From Flavobacterium taihuense (GTDB lineage: Bacteria; Bacteroidota; Bacteroidia; Flavobacteriales; Flavobacteriaceae): DNA of 64,000 nucleotides. A program made the position numbers and the translations under genes. Shown piece after piece: positions 19,035-28,436 of this stretch. Every line of letters starts with the position of its first letter. Position 1 is the first letter of the stretch. Location of the stretch: the NCBI RefSeq assembly GCF_019351435.1, contig NZ_JAHWYN010000002.1:62001-126000 (forward strand). The letters are read 5' to 3'. The notes beneath the pieces were generated by a model. That model searched no databases. It was given only the letters and a program-made list of their open reading frames with translations, and was not told the origin of the DNA.

Positions 19035-19751
19035 TTATTCACAACCGTCAATTCCGCAACTGTTTTGGTCAGTGGTATTTTGAAGTTTTAATTTGGTATT
19101 AAAATTTCCTTCTTCCCAGGTTTTTTCCAATGTTTTCAAAAACACCTCCGTTGCTTGTGCTCCAGATACAGCATATTTATTGTCAAATACAAAGAAGGGA
19201 ACACCAGTTACACCAATAGCCTGTGCTTCTTCTTGGTCTTGTCGAACCTCTTTGGCATAAATGTCTGAATGTAATACGTTTTCAATCGCTTCTTTTTCTA
19301 ATCCGACTTCGAAACCCAACGATTCTAAAGTGTTCAAATCATTTACATCTTTACCATCAGTTAAATAAGCTTTGAATAAAAGTTCTTCTAATTCGTTCGA
19401 TAAATTATATTTTTTGGCCAAATGCAACAATCGATGAGCATTTAATGAATTGGCCAAAAGGGCTTTCTCAAAATGAAAATCCAATCCCGATCTTTTCGCA
19501 TTTTCAGTCATATTGTCTATCATCGTTTGTGCCCAATCGGTATCTTTTCTATATTTTTCTGCCAAATGATCAATGATGCTTTCATTTGGTGTTGCCACAA
19601 AACTCGGATCCAATTGAAAACTTTTCCATTCAATAGCAACAGAATCTTTATTTTTGAATTGAGTCAATGCTTCCTCTATTTTTCTTTTTCCTATATAACA
19701 AAACGGACACATTACATCCGACCAGATTTGTATTTTTAATTGATTTTTCAT
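19035..19751 (-). CDS. DsbA-family (FrnE-like) thiol oxidoreductase
   Basis: The 238-residue protein has a thioredoxin-fold active site CPFC (Cys15, Cys18) in the context WSDVMCPFCYIG, typical of the cytoplasmic FrnE/HCCA-isomerase branch of the DsbA family. There is no signal peptide, so it acts in the cytoplasm. I prefer the ATG at 19751 over an in-frame start 24 bp upstream because it begins just before the conserved strand. A Cys pair near the C-terminus (CGIDGC) is a further redox candidate. It lies between an ArsR-type regulator and the Gfo/Idh gene. Confidence 0.88.
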   Translation of the reverse strand: MKNQLKIQIWSDVMCPFCYIGKRKIEEALTQFKNKDSVAIEWKSFQLDPSFVATPNESIIDHLAEKYRKDTDWAQTMIDNMTENAKRSGLDFHFEKALLANSLNAHRLLHLAKKYNLSNELEELLFKAYLTDGKDVNDLNTLESLGFEVGLEKEAIENVLHSDIYAKEVRQDQEEAQAIGVTGVPFFVFDNKYAVSGAQATEVFLKTLEKTWEEGNFNTKLKLQNTTDQNSCGIDGCE

Positions 19752-19783
19752 ATTTAATTTTTTCTGCCTAGGCAAAGGCTTTA

Positions 19784-19825
19784 AAATGCAAAATTATGAA
19801 ATTGGATATTGAAGCTTTTGCATTT
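19784..19825. promoter_or_regulatory. perfect inverted repeat upstream of the DsbA-like gene
   Basis: Two perfect 10-base arms, AAATGCAAAA and TTTTGCATTT, are 22 bases apart. They lie in the 106-bp gap between the regulator gene and the DsbA-like gene, 33 bp before the latter's start. This is a possible operator for the neighbouring ArsR-type protein, though the spacing is wider than in classical ArsR sites. Confidence 0.4.
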
Positions 19826-19857
19826 AGGATTTTATTGTGAATTAACTAAGTGTGATG

Positions 19858-20286
19858 TTAATCTGTTTTGTTTTTTTTATTTGGGAATTGATAGTTGTAT
19901 TGTTTTAAATTCAATTTTTTTTCATTTTTCATTTTAGCGCCAGATGTTGGAACTACTGTTTTTTCTTCATTGGAGATTACTCTGTTGGATAGGTAATTGG
20001 TCAAATATTTTTTAAGTATTTGTATTTTGTCAACTTCAATAGAATAAATGGTTTTCTTTCCTTCGTTTTTTACATTTAATAGGTTGGCTTTTTTTAATTC
20101 TAATAAGTGCTTCGATATTGTTGATTGTGCCAAAGGGATCAGAGATACGATTTCGCCACAAGTTCTATTGTTTTTTTTCCACAAAAGAGACATAATTTGT
20201 ATGCGCGTTGGATGACCAAGTGCTTTACAAATTTCAGCTATGGCATTTGTTTCGCTGTCGAAATCGAAGTGTTTGGTAGTTCCCAT
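19858..20286 (-). CDS. ArsR/SmtB-family winged-helix regulator
   Basis: The 142-residue protein carries a winged-helix DNA-binding domain from about residue 14 to 95. The pattern ALGHPTRIQIMSLL, then CGEIVSLIPLAQSTISKHL and a wing (NEGKKTIYSIE), is typical of ArsR family proteins. The CxxC-type metal site of ArsR itself (ELCVCDL) is not present; only one Cys is seen in this part (TCGEIV). So metal sensing is not supported. The tail after about residue 100 is lysine-rich and poorly structured. It heads the minus-strand group with the DsbA-like and Gfo/Idh genes. Confidence 0.85.
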   Translation of the reverse strand: MGTTKHFDFDSETNAIAEICKALGHPTRIQIMSLLWKKNNRTCGEIVSLIPLAQSTISKHLLELKKANLLNVKNEGKKTIYSIEVDKIQILKKYLTNYLSNRVISNEEKTVVPTSGAKMKNEKKLNLKQYNYQFPNKKNKTD

Positions 20287-20770
20287 AATTCTCTTTTTAA
20301 ATCTTATCGTAATTTAGCGATTATATTTGATTCAATGGGCAATATTGTATATTTCTTCGGATAATTTATTGATCCTTTTCTAAGAAAAATGATATTTGGT
20401 AAATAATTTTCAAGTAAAATTTTTAGTTTATAAATATTTAAATCTACTATTTGGGATTTAAATATATTCCTCGGTAAATTTACTAATTACACTTTTGTTT
20501 TTTCTGTTTACCTTATCATTTTTAAATTTAGCTGGACTTTCTTGTTAAATTCAGGTATAAATACGTGTAAGTTTGAATTTTATATTAAATAGCTTTGAAA
20601 AGATTAAACAAGATATAAAATTTAATTTTTGGAATTTTTTATCTTTTAAGATTTTGTAGTTCTATTCAAAGTAAAAAAGTCTAACAGGAAAAGATTTTAT
20701 CTACTTGTTTAATAGAAATGTCTTTTCGGAATATGCTTTTTTGTTAATTATTAATTTAAACCTACAATTT
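20287..20770. other. 484-bp AT-rich divergent intergenic region
   Basis: This gap separates the divergent ArsR-type and TPR genes. It is very AT-rich. A TAGCTTTG at 20590-20597 fits the Bacteroidota -7 consensus for the TPR gene, but the nearest TTTG (20572-20575) is too close for a normal -33 box. I see no RNA gene or convincing small coding frame. Confidence 0.5.
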
Positions 20771-22030
20771 ATGAAAAGTATTATAAAACACCTCTTTAGC
20801 CTCCTGTTGTTTTTACCTACAGTTTACGGACAAAAAAACCAAATTAAACAAGCTCAAAAAGAATTAAAAGCTGGTAATTCAGAACAAGTATTAGCTGTTT
20901 TGTCTCCAGTAGAGTACTTAATAAGCAATGCTCCTGATGAAGATAAAATCTATTTCTACTACACAAAAGGATCTGCTTTATTAGATTTAGCTAATAAAGG
21001 CAAAAATACTTATAAAAACCTTTCTCAAGCTGCCTTGGCATTTGGAGATTTAATTCAAGAGGAGCAGCAAGCTAATAATGAGAAATTTACTCCAATAGCA
21101 AAGGAATATCTTCTTAAAATAAAAACTGATCTTGTTAATAGCGCCAATGAAGATCTGATAATTGAAAATTTTGCGGAATCATCTAACAAATTTTTTCAAG
21201 CTTATTTAATTGATAAAAAAGACACATTGCAACTATATAATGCAGCGCTATCCTATAAGAATGGTGATGAAATTGATTTGGCTTTAAAATGTTTTGAGGA
21301 ATTAAAAGCAATCAATTATGTTGGAAATGTGCCTGTTTACATTGCGTTCAGCAAAAAATTATTAAAAGACGAATATTTTTCTACAAGTGAAGAAAGGAAT
21401 ACTAAAGTTCAAAGTGGAACTCATCTAAGACCAAGAGAGGAATTTCATTCTAAAAAAGGTGATATTTATAAAAGTATCGCTATGATATATGTTCAGAAAG
21501 GATTTAAAGAAAAGGCGATTAAAGCAATTGCTCTTGCTAGAACATTAAATATTGAAGATCAGTCATTAGCCATTGTTGAAGCCAATTTATATTTGGAAAC
21601 AAAAGATTACGATTATTTTGATAATCTAGTAGCCGTTATTATCGAAACAAATCCTAATGAAGCAGAATTAGTTTTCAATTTTGGAATGAATTGTCAAAAA
21701 GAGCAGTATACTGACGGTGCCGAATATTACTATAGAAAAGCCATTTCAATCGATCCACTATATGCTGCTGCTTACATCAACTTGTCAGCTCTATTCGCGG
21801 ATAAAACTGTTGATATCACATCTACGATGAATAATTTAGGGAGTTCATTAGCCGAGAAAAAAAGATATGAGGAATTGAAAGTACAAAAGGAACAAATAGT
21901 ACAAATGGTAATCCCATATCTTCAAAAAGTGGTCAGTATTGATCCGTTTAACGCCAGTGTTAATCAGTTAGTGAACATTATCAATAAGTCAAGTAATATT
22001 CAATCAGGATCTTTTGCTGCCAATGAATAG
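20771..22030 (+). CDS. exported tetratricopeptide-repeat protein of unknown function
   Basis: The 419-residue product has a signal peptide (MKSIIKHLFSLLLFLPTVYG, then Gln), which is why I choose the ATG at 20771 rather than one 66 bp upstream. The body contains several helix-turn-helix TPR-like units, for example around LYNAALSYKNGDEIDLALKCFEE and NFGMNCQKEQYTDGAEYYYR. TPR proteins act as scaffolds; no enzymatic motif is visible. It is monocistronic, with its own terminator, and probably periplasmic. No partner can be inferred from the neighbours. Confidence 0.75.
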   Translation: MKSIIKHLFSLLLFLPTVYGQKNQIKQAQKELKAGNSEQVLAVLSPVEYLISNAPDEDKIYFYYTKGSALLDLANKGKNTYKNLSQAALAFGDLIQEEQQANNEKFTPIAKEYLLKIKTDLVNSANEDLIIENFAESSNKFFQAYLIDKKDTLQLYNAALSYKNGDEIDLALKCFEELKAINYVGNVPVYIAFSKKLLKDEYFSTSEERNTKVQSGTHLRPREEFHSKKGDIYKSIAMIYVQKGFKEKAIKAIALARTLNIEDQSLAIVEANLYLETKDYDYFDNLVAVIIETNPNEAELVFNFGMNCQKEQYTDGAEYYYRKAISIDPLYAAAYINLSALFADKTVDITSTMNNLGSSLAEKKRYEELKVQKEQIVQMVIPYLQKVVSIDPFNASVNQLVNIINKSSNIQSGSFAANE

Positions 22031-22084
22031 TTTTTTATTGGAAATAGGAATTGAAATTAAGTTTTGAGTTGAATTAGATTAGGG

Positions 22085-22122
22085 TAAAAAACCGTCAATT
22101 ATTGCAATTGATGGTTTTTTTT
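22085..22122 (+). terminator. terminator of the TPR gene
   Basis: A stem of about 14 bp (AAAAACCGTCAATT / AATTGATGGTTTTT, one G-T pair) with a 5-base loop is followed by a T-run, 55 bp after the TPR stop codon. Confidence 0.8.
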
Positions 22123-22130
22123 ATGGAAAT

Positions 22131-22161
22131 AAAAAAGTCACTAAAAAATATCTAGTGACTT
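22131..22161 (-). terminator. terminator of the nuo operon
   Basis: On the minus strand a 9-bp stem (AAGTCACTA / TAGTGACTT) is followed by a T-run. It lies 26 bp beyond the nuoN stop codon, where the operon should end. Confidence 0.8.
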
Positions 22162-22186
22162 ATAATTTATGTTTTTAGGACTTTTA

Positions 22187-23557
22187 TTAAGCTAATAAAT
22201 CTAAAACCAGTGAAGGAAACAATCCAATAGCAATGTTCAAAAGTATTGCAACAACAGCAACTGCATAAATCAAGAATGGTTTTCCTGTTCTTGCTTCGTT
22301 CGGTTCTTTGGTATACATTGCTAGAATCAATTTAAAGTAGTAGCCAACGCTTATAATCGAATTGATAACCGCAAATATCACAACAACTAAATAACCCGCT
22401 TGAATCGTTTGACTGAACAAAACCAATTTGGCAAAGAAACCAGCAAAAATTGGAATACCCGCCATAGAAAGTAGTGATGCAGTCAAAACAGCAGCCAACA
22501 ACGGATTTGTTTTCCCTAAACCGTGGAAGTTTACAATATCTTCATTCTCTCTGTTTTTGCATACGTATAAAATAACACTGAAAGCAGCAATACCGGCTAA
22601 AGAATAAGCTGTAGTGTAATACAGTAAGCTTCCTGCGGAAGTTGATAAACTCAATAAAGTCATCAACATAAAACCAGCATGCGAAATTCCTGAGAATGCT
22701 AGCATACGTTTTACATTCGTTTGACGTAAGGCCATAATATTTCCAACAGTCATAGAGGCGATTGATATAATGACCACTACAATTTGGAAGGAGTAATTTA
22801 TGTCGGCATGCATGCTTGACAATAATTTATACAGTGTGGCTATTGCAACAACTTTTGCCAAAGTGCTCATTAATGCAGTAGTTAAAGCTGGAGAACCTTC
22901 GTATACATCTGGTGCCCAAAAATGAAATGGAACTGCAGCGATTTTAAATAACATTCCTATAGTAACCAAAACAATTCCAATTGGGAACCAAATCGGTAAC
23001 TCTGCAGATTGAGACATATCACTAATTTCAACAATATCAAATGAACCCATGGCGCCATAAATCATGCAGATACCAAATAATATAATTCCAGAGGCAAATG
23101 AACCCATCAAGAAGTATTTCATACCTGCTTCATTACTTTTAATATTCATTCTGTTACTGGCGGCCAGTACATAAAGTGAAATCGATAAAATTTCTATACC
23201 TAGAAAGAACATGGCAAGATTTCCAAAAGAAACCATAGAAACGGCTCCTGCCAAAAGAAATATTTTTATGGCAATATAATCAGAAAGTTTACTTTGGTGA
23301 TTGTCATAAAAATTATGGCTCAAGGCTACCAAAAATATAGTCAATACGATGAATAAACTAGAAAAACAAACCGAGAACTTATCCACAACAATCATATTGT
23401 TATGGTAACTTGCAGGAGAATTAAATTCAGAAACGGTAAGTCCTAGAATGGCTAGTAATCCAATAATTGTTATCGGAATAATTGCTTTTCTAAAATCGAA
23501 GATTTCAAATATAAGGCATAAAACACCTAATCCTATTATAGCTATTAATGTTGTCAT
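22187..23557 (-). CDS. nuoN: NADH-quinone oxidoreductase subunit N
   Basis: This 456-residue integral membrane protein is one of the three antiporter-like, proton-pumping subunits of complex I. The antiporter-family core is clear around FKIAAVPFHFWAPDVYEG and KRMLAFSGISHAGFML, with many hydrophobic helices throughout. It is the last gene of the operon, 18 bp after nuoM, and is followed by a terminator hairpin. Length matches the short bacterial NuoN form. Confidence 0.95.
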   Translation of the reverse strand: MTTLIAIIGLGVLCLIFEIFDFRKAIIPITIIGLLAILGLTVSEFNSPASYHNNMIVVDKFSVCFSSLFIVLTIFLVALSHNFYDNHQSKLSDYIAIKIFLLAGAVSMVSFGNLAMFFLGIEILSISLYVLAASNRMNIKSNEAGMKYFLMGSFASGIILFGICMIYGAMGSFDIVEISDMSQSAELPIWFPIGIVLVTIGMLFKIAAVPFHFWAPDVYEGSPALTTALMSTLAKVVAIATLYKLLSSMHADINYSFQIVVVIISIASMTVGNIMALRQTNVKRMLAFSGISHAGFMLMTLLSLSTSAGSLLYYTTAYSLAGIAAFSVILYVCKNRENEDIVNFHGLGKTNPLLAAVLTASLLSMAGIPIFAGFFAKLVLFSQTIQAGYLVVVIFAVINSIISVGYYFKLILAMYTKEPNEARTGKPFLIYAVAVVAILLNIAIGLFPSLVLDLLA

Positions 23558-23575
23558 TTATATTATGCTTTTTAC

Positions 23576-25018
23576 TTAATTGTATTTATTAATAGTGTTT
23601 AAAATAGTCTCTAGACTTGGTGTTATCAAATCGTTGATTGGTTTTGGATACATTCCGAAGAAGAATAAAACTGCAATGATAAAGACCATTGTCACTCCTT
23701 CAGAGAAAGTGACATCGGCAAATAGTTTCGTATTCGTTTCTCCTAGCATTACGTGTTGAAACATTTTCAACATATAATAAGCTCCCAAAATAATGGTTGT
23801 TCCACCTAAAATAGCAAACCAAATATTAATTTGTGAAAGACTGTACAATACAGTGAATTCTCCAATAAAGTTAAAAGTAGTGGGCAAAGCCACAGAGGCC
23901 AATACCAAAATTAAAAACATAGAAGTGAATTTTGGAGATTGAGAACGAATCCCGCCCATTTCTGAAATTAGTCTCGTTTCATATCTTCTAAAAATGATTT
24001 CAGCGGCAAAAAACAAACCAACTACCACAAAACCGTGAGCAATCATTTGCAGTACTGCACCTCTAAAACCATCAAGGGTCAATGTATACGTTCCTGCAGC
24101 AATTAACCCTACGTGGGCAAGGGAAGAATAAGCTAATAATTTTTTCAGGTCTTTTTGTCTCAATGCAACTATTGAGCCATAAATAACTCCTGCAATACCA
24201 ACACCGATGAATATAAACATGTATTCTTTGGCTGCTAAAGGAGTCAGGGGCAATTGCCAACGGATAAGACTGTACAATCCCATTTTTAGCATAATCCCGG
24301 ATAAAAGCATAGTTCCAAGAGTTGGTGCTTTTTGGTACACATTGGCCTGCCAGGTATGAAAAGGAATTAATGGAATCTTAATAGCATACGCCAGGAAGAA
24401 AGCCGTAAAAATCCATTTTTGCTCGTTAATTGTTAAGTCTAATTTGTATAAATCCTCGATTAGGAAGCTTCCCGCTTTTTGATACATATAAACAAAAGCA
24501 ACAAGCATGAATAAAGAACCCGCAAGAGTATAAATAAAGAATTTAACCACTGCTTTTTTGCGTTCTTCAGCGTCACCATTACCCCAAATTAAAGCGATAA
24601 AGTAAATAGGAATCAAAGATAATTCCCAAAAGATGTAATATAAAAGTCCGTCGCTAGCCAAGAAAGTTCCTGTCATAGCAAATGACATAAATAAAATTAG
24701 AGCATAAATTGATTTTGCATTTTTGAATTCATTGCCAAACGAGGATAAGATAATTATCGCTGTCAATACTGTTGTCAATAAAACCATAGCCAATGACAAT
24801 CCATCCGCTTGTAGTGCAAATGAAACTTTTGGCAATGTAATCCATTGGCTGTTGCAGCTAATGTTTTCGCCTAAATTAAAATGGTTTAACAAAACTATAG
24901 AGCAACCTGCAGCCGCTAACCCGAAAAATAATGCCACTTTTGAAGCGAGCTTGTCACCAGCTAAATAAGTTGCAAATGCGCCAACTAAAAGGATGATTAA
25001 TATTAGAGATACATTCAT
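23576..25018 (-). CDS. nuoM: NADH-quinone oxidoreductase subunit M
   Basis: The 480-residue membrane protein is an antiporter-like subunit of complex I. Diagnostic stretches are the membrane-embedded glutamate in YYIFWELSLIPIYF, KIPLIPFHTWQANVYQKAP and KKLLAYSSLAHVGL. About 14 hydrophobic helices are expected. It lies 9 bp downstream of nuoL and 18 bp upstream of nuoN. It contributes one of the proton channels in the membrane arm. Confidence 0.96.
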   Translation of the reverse strand: MNVSLILIILLVGAFATYLAGDKLASKVALFFGLAAAGCSIVLLNHFNLGENISCNSQWITLPKVSFALQADGLSLAMVLLTTVLTAIIILSSFGNEFKNAKSIYALILFMSFAMTGTFLASDGLLYYIFWELSLIPIYFIALIWGNGDAEERKKAVVKFFIYTLAGSLFMLVAFVYMYQKAGSFLIEDLYKLDLTINEQKWIFTAFFLAYAIKIPLIPFHTWQANVYQKAPTLGTMLLSGIMLKMGLYSLIRWQLPLTPLAAKEYMFIFIGVGIAGVIYGSIVALRQKDLKKLLAYSSLAHVGLIAAGTYTLTLDGFRGAVLQMIAHGFVVVGLFFAAEIIFRRYETRLISEMGGIRSQSPKFTSMFLILVLASVALPTTFNFIGEFTVLYSLSQINIWFAILGGTTIILGAYYMLKMFQHVMLGETNTKLFADVTFSEGVTMVFIIAVLFFFGMYPKPINDLITPSLETILNTINKYN

Positions 25019-25027
25019 AGTATATAA

Positions 25028-26917
25028 TTATTGAGCTAGAAATAAAAATGAAACAATGGCACACATGCCTAAAACAAAAGCAAATAGGTATAGTCCAACA
25101 CTTCCATTCTGCAATTTTTTACCTTGAAAACTAAGTTCGCTGGTTATTTTTCCTAATCCGAAAACTAGAGAAGAAATTCCTGTTTCTAAATAGTCTCTAA
25201 AGAATTTTGACAAACTGTTTGTTGTGTTTACAAATAGTGCATCATACACTTCATCAACATAATATTTATTGTATAATACTTTTGAAACTCCCATTATTTC
25301 AGCATCTTCACTCGGAATTGTATTTTGTTTGATGTATTTAGCGTAAGCAATCGCTATTCCTACTAATCCGCCCACAACAGCAATTGCCATTAGTATGTAT
25401 TCCGTAGTTCCTAATCCATGTTCTTCTGATGTTGCTTTCGCAAAAAGTGGCGCTAAATATTCGTTCAGCCAACTATTACCAGGCAAACTAATTGCACCTC
25501 CAACAGTTGCCAAAATAGCTAAGACAATTAAAGGGAAAGTAATTAAAACCGGACTTTCGTGTAAATGATGTTTTTGTTCTTCAGTTCCTCTAAAATCATT
25601 AAAGAAAGTTAAGAACATTAATCTAAACATATAGAAAGCAGTCATAATAGAAGCAACAGAAGCAATAACCCATAATGGAATGTTATGATGGAAAGCCACC
25701 ATCAAAATTTCATCTTTTGAGAAAAACCCAGAAAATAATGGCACTCCTGAAATTGCTAAAGAAGCAATAAGCATGGTCCAAAAAGTAATTGGCATCGCTT
25801 TTTTCAATCCACCCATTTTGCGCATATCTTGTTCTCCATGTAAACCGTGAATCACAGATCCAGAACCCAAGAACAAACAAGCTTTGAAGAAAGCGTGAGT
25901 GATAACGTGAAATACAGCTACTTCATAAGCTCCTAATCCCAAAGCTAAAAACATTAATCCCAATTGAGAAACAGTAGAGTAGGCGAGTACTTTTTTAATA
26001 TCGTTTTGAACCAAACCAATCGTTGCAGCAACCAAGGCCGTTAAAGCACCAATTACAGCAATTATGGTTTGAACGTATGGAGTTAAATCAAAAACGAAAT
26101 TCAATCGAGTTACCATAAAGATACCTGCAGTTACCATCGTAGCCGCGTGAATCAATGCCGAAACCGGTGTAGGTCCAGCCATCGCATCAGGCAACCAAGT
26201 ATATAAAGGAATTTGTGCTGATTTTCCACAAGCTCCAATGAACAAAGCAAAAGCAGCTATGCTCAACCAAAACGTATCAAGATTTGTAGCTCCAGCAATT
26301 GCAGTTTTTAATGTTGCAAAATCCAAAGTGGAGAATATATGTCCAAGGATGAAAATCCCGATTAACAGTCCTAAATCTCCAATTCTATTCATTATAAAGG
26401 CTTTTTTTGCAGCATCATTAAAATCTTGGTTTTTATACCAAAATCCAATTAATAAGTACGAACAAAGTCCAACACCTTCCCAGCCAATGAACATTACCAA
26501 TAAGTTGCTTCCAACTACCAGCGTAATCATAAAGAAGATAAACAAGTTCAAATAGGCGAAGAAAGAATGGATTTTCTCATCATCATGCATATAGCTGATA
26601 GAGTATAAATGAATAAGTGAACCAATTCCGGTTACAAACAATAACCATAAAATAGATAATTGATCCAGTAAAAAACCAAAACTTACATGAAAGTTGCTAA
26701 TCTGAATCCAATCAAATAATTGAATGTTAATAGCTTGTTTGGTTTGATTGATTTGTAGAAAAAAGGAAACTGTAACGATAAAGGAAATCACTACCGAAAG
26801 GGTTCCGATGATTCCAGAAACAGATTTTCCTAAACTTTTCCCGAAGAAAACATTAATTAAAAATCCTAAAAAAGGAGTTAATAGTAAGACTAAAGCTAAA
26901 TTGGTATCCATTGCCAT
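25028..26917 (-). CDS. nuoL: NADH-quinone oxidoreductase subunit L
   Basis: At 629 residues this is the largest membrane subunit of complex I, with the antiporter core plus the C-terminal extension that forms the lateral helix. Key stretches are FIGWEGVGLCSYLLIGFWY, SAQIPLYTWLPDAMAGPTP and KKVLAYSTVSQLGLMF. The start codon directly abuts the nuoK stop; an in-frame ATG two codons later (MDTNLA) is an equally possible start. It pumps protons at the distal end of the membrane arm. Confidence 0.97.
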   Translation of the reverse strand: MAMDTNLALVLLLTPFLGFLINVFFGKSLGKSVSGIIGTLSVVISFIVTVSFFLQINQTKQAINIQLFDWIQISNFHVSFGFLLDQLSILWLLFVTGIGSLIHLYSISYMHDDEKIHSFFAYLNLFIFFMITLVVGSNLLVMFIGWEGVGLCSYLLIGFWYKNQDFNDAAKKAFIMNRIGDLGLLIGIFILGHIFSTLDFATLKTAIAGATNLDTFWLSIAAFALFIGACGKSAQIPLYTWLPDAMAGPTPVSALIHAATMVTAGIFMVTRLNFVFDLTPYVQTIIAVIGALTALVAATIGLVQNDIKKVLAYSTVSQLGLMFLALGLGAYEVAVFHVITHAFFKACLFLGSGSVIHGLHGEQDMRKMGGLKKAMPITFWTMLIASLAISGVPLFSGFFSKDEILMVAFHHNIPLWVIASVASIMTAFYMFRLMFLTFFNDFRGTEEQKHHLHESPVLITFPLIVLAILATVGGAISLPGNSWLNEYLAPLFAKATSEEHGLGTTEYILMAIAVVGGLVGIAIAYAKYIKQNTIPSEDAEIMGVSKVLYNKYYVDEVYDALFVNTTNSLSKFFRDYLETGISSLVFGLGKITSELSFQGKKLQNGSVGLYLFAFVLGMCAIVSFLFLAQ

Positions 26918-27238
26918 TTATCCTTTTAAGTTTTTTAAATTATCGATGCTAATTGATCCAATATTTCTAAATATCGAAACTAATATGGCCAGTCCTACAG
27001 CAACTTCTGCAGCCGCTACAGCCATGGAGAAAAATACGAATACTTGTCCTTGTGTGTCTTGGTGATACGTTGAGAAAGCCACAAACAATAAGTTAACAGC
27101 ATTCAACATGATTTCAATAGACATGAATACAATGATTGCATTTCGTCTGTATAAAACCCCAAAAATCCCAATACAAAAAAGTGTTACACACAGGAAGATA
27201 TAGTTCTCTATACCAATTTGAGTTAAAATATTGTTCAT
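26918..27238 (-). CDS. nuoK: NADH-quinone oxidoreductase subunit K
   Basis: This 106-residue protein has three transmembrane helices, as expected for NuoK. The membrane glutamates important for proton transfer are visible in [11 protein letters not shown] and [10 protein letters not shown]. It overlaps the nuoJ stop by one base and abuts nuoL, so translation of the three is likely coupled. Confidence 0.96.
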   Translation of the reverse strand: MNNILTQIGIENYIFLCVTLFCIGIFGVLYRRNAIIVFMSIEIMLNAVNLLFVAFSTYHQDTQGQVFVFFSMAVAAAEVAVGLAILVSIFRNIGSISIDNLKNLKG

Positions 27239-27747
27239 TATTTTTCTAATTTTTCTTTTTTAGACAATAACACCGTTCCAATCATTGCGACTAATAACAA
27301 AACAGAAGCAAATTCAAAAGGCACCATATATTCATTCAATAATGCTTTTCCGAGTACTTTTATCGATTGGTAATCCTCACCCGTATAATCATATTCCACA
27401 ATAGGTTTAGAGTTGATAAAGATTTTGATCAAAACCAAACAAACCAAACAAAAGGAAACAATAGCTCCCAATCTGGTGAATCTCGGTTTATGAACTTCAT
27501 CAGCTTCATTAAGATTCATCAACATAATCGTAAACAGTAGCAAAATCATGATAGCTCCAGAATAGACAATGATATGTACAATCGCTAAGAATTGAGCGTT
27601 CAATAATAAATAATGTCCTGCTATAGAGAAAAAACAAATCACTAAGTAAATAGCGCTATGTATCGGATTTCTGCTAAAAATAGTTAAAAATGCTGTTAGC
27701 AATGTGATTGCAGACAATACGCAAAATAGAATAAGTACTGTTGACAT
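27238..27747 (-). CDS. nuoJ: NADH-quinone oxidoreductase subunit J
   Basis: The 169-residue membrane protein has five hydrophobic helices. The N-terminal half has the conserved NuoJ pattern ([20 protein letters not shown] and [20 protein letters not shown]). It overlaps nuoI and nuoK by one base each. It forms part of the proximal membrane arm together with NuoA, NuoH and NuoK. Confidence 0.95.
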   Translation of the reverse strand: MSTVLILFCVLSAITLLTAFLTIFSRNPIHSAIYLVICFFSIAGHYLLLNAQFLAIVHIIVYSGAIMILLLFTIMLMNLNEADEVHKPRFTRLGAIVSFCLVCLVLIKIFINSKPIVEYDYTGEDYQSIKVLGKALLNEYMVPFEFASVLLLVAMIGTVLLSKKEKLEK

Positions 27748-28292
27748 TAGTTAGCGTTTTTAAGTTGAGTGTTTTTCATAGCCATTTCTAGTGGCATAAC
27801 TAGTTTGTCTTTTCCAAAAATGAAATCTTCTCTGTCATAGCTAGAAGGAACCAATTCTTTAGAGATAGTCAAGTAAATAGCATCTTTTGGACAGGCTTCT
27901 TCACAAAGTCCGCAAAAAATACATCTCAACATATTGATTTCGTAGATCTCAGCATATTTTTCCTCTCTGTACAAATGCATTTCGTCTGGTTTGCGCTCAC
28001 CCGCTTTCATTGTAATGGCCTCAGCAGGGCACGACAAAGCACATAACCCGCAGGCTGTGCAGTTTTCTCTACCTTGTTCGTCGCGTTTCAGCATGTGCTG
28101 TCCACGATATACAGGACTCATTACACGAACTTGCTCAGGATATTGTACTGTTACTTTTTTTCTGAATAAATGCTTCAGCGTAATGATCAAACCTTTTACA
28201 ATCGCAACCAGATACATGCGTTCCAAAAAAGTCATCTCCTTGTTGGAGACCATTTTTTTTCTTCCTGATAAGGATATAGTTTCTATTGACAT
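27747..28292 (-). CDS. nuoI: NADH-quinone oxidoreductase subunit I (2x4Fe-4S)
   Basis: The 181-residue protein has two 4Fe-4S motifs, CTACGLCALSCP and CIFCGLCEEACP, binding clusters N6a and N6b, the last steps of electron transfer towards NuoB and quinone. An N-terminal amphipathic helix precedes them. Unlike the rest of the operon it is preceded by a 144-bp gap that holds a structured repeat. Translation may therefore not be coupled to nuoH. Confidence 0.96.
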   Translation of the reverse strand: MSIETISLSGRKKMVSNKEMTFLERMYLVAIVKGLIITLKHLFRKKVTVQYPEQVRVMSPVYRGQHMLKRDEQGRENCTACGLCALSCPAEAITMKAGERKPDEMHLYREEKYAEIYEINMLRCIFCGLCEEACPKDAIYLTISKELVPSSYDREDFIFGKDKLVMPLEMAMKNTQLKNAN

Positions 28293-28314
28293 TTTATATT
28301 TTTTATTTGTAGCT

Positions 28315-28413
28315 AATCCTGCTATCCGCTGTATTCCCGATTAATAAAAACTACGGCTAAAAAAGCCTTGTTTTTTTAAATCGGGAGATGCCGCTTCTAT
28401 CAGGGCTAGGCCC
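28315..28413 (+). repeat. structured intergenic repeat, copy 3, inside the nuo operon
   Basis: Core blocks AATCCTGCTATCCGCTGTATTC and GCCGCTTCTATCAGGGCT flank a stem made of CCCGATT and AATCGGG. The order and spacing match copies 1 and 4. The ends (outer GGGCTAGGCCC) are closer to copy 4. It lies between nuoH and nuoI, so it will be transcribed as part of the operon mRNA. Confidence 0.7.
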
Positions 28414-28436
28414 GTTAACTAAGGGATTTGGTTTTA

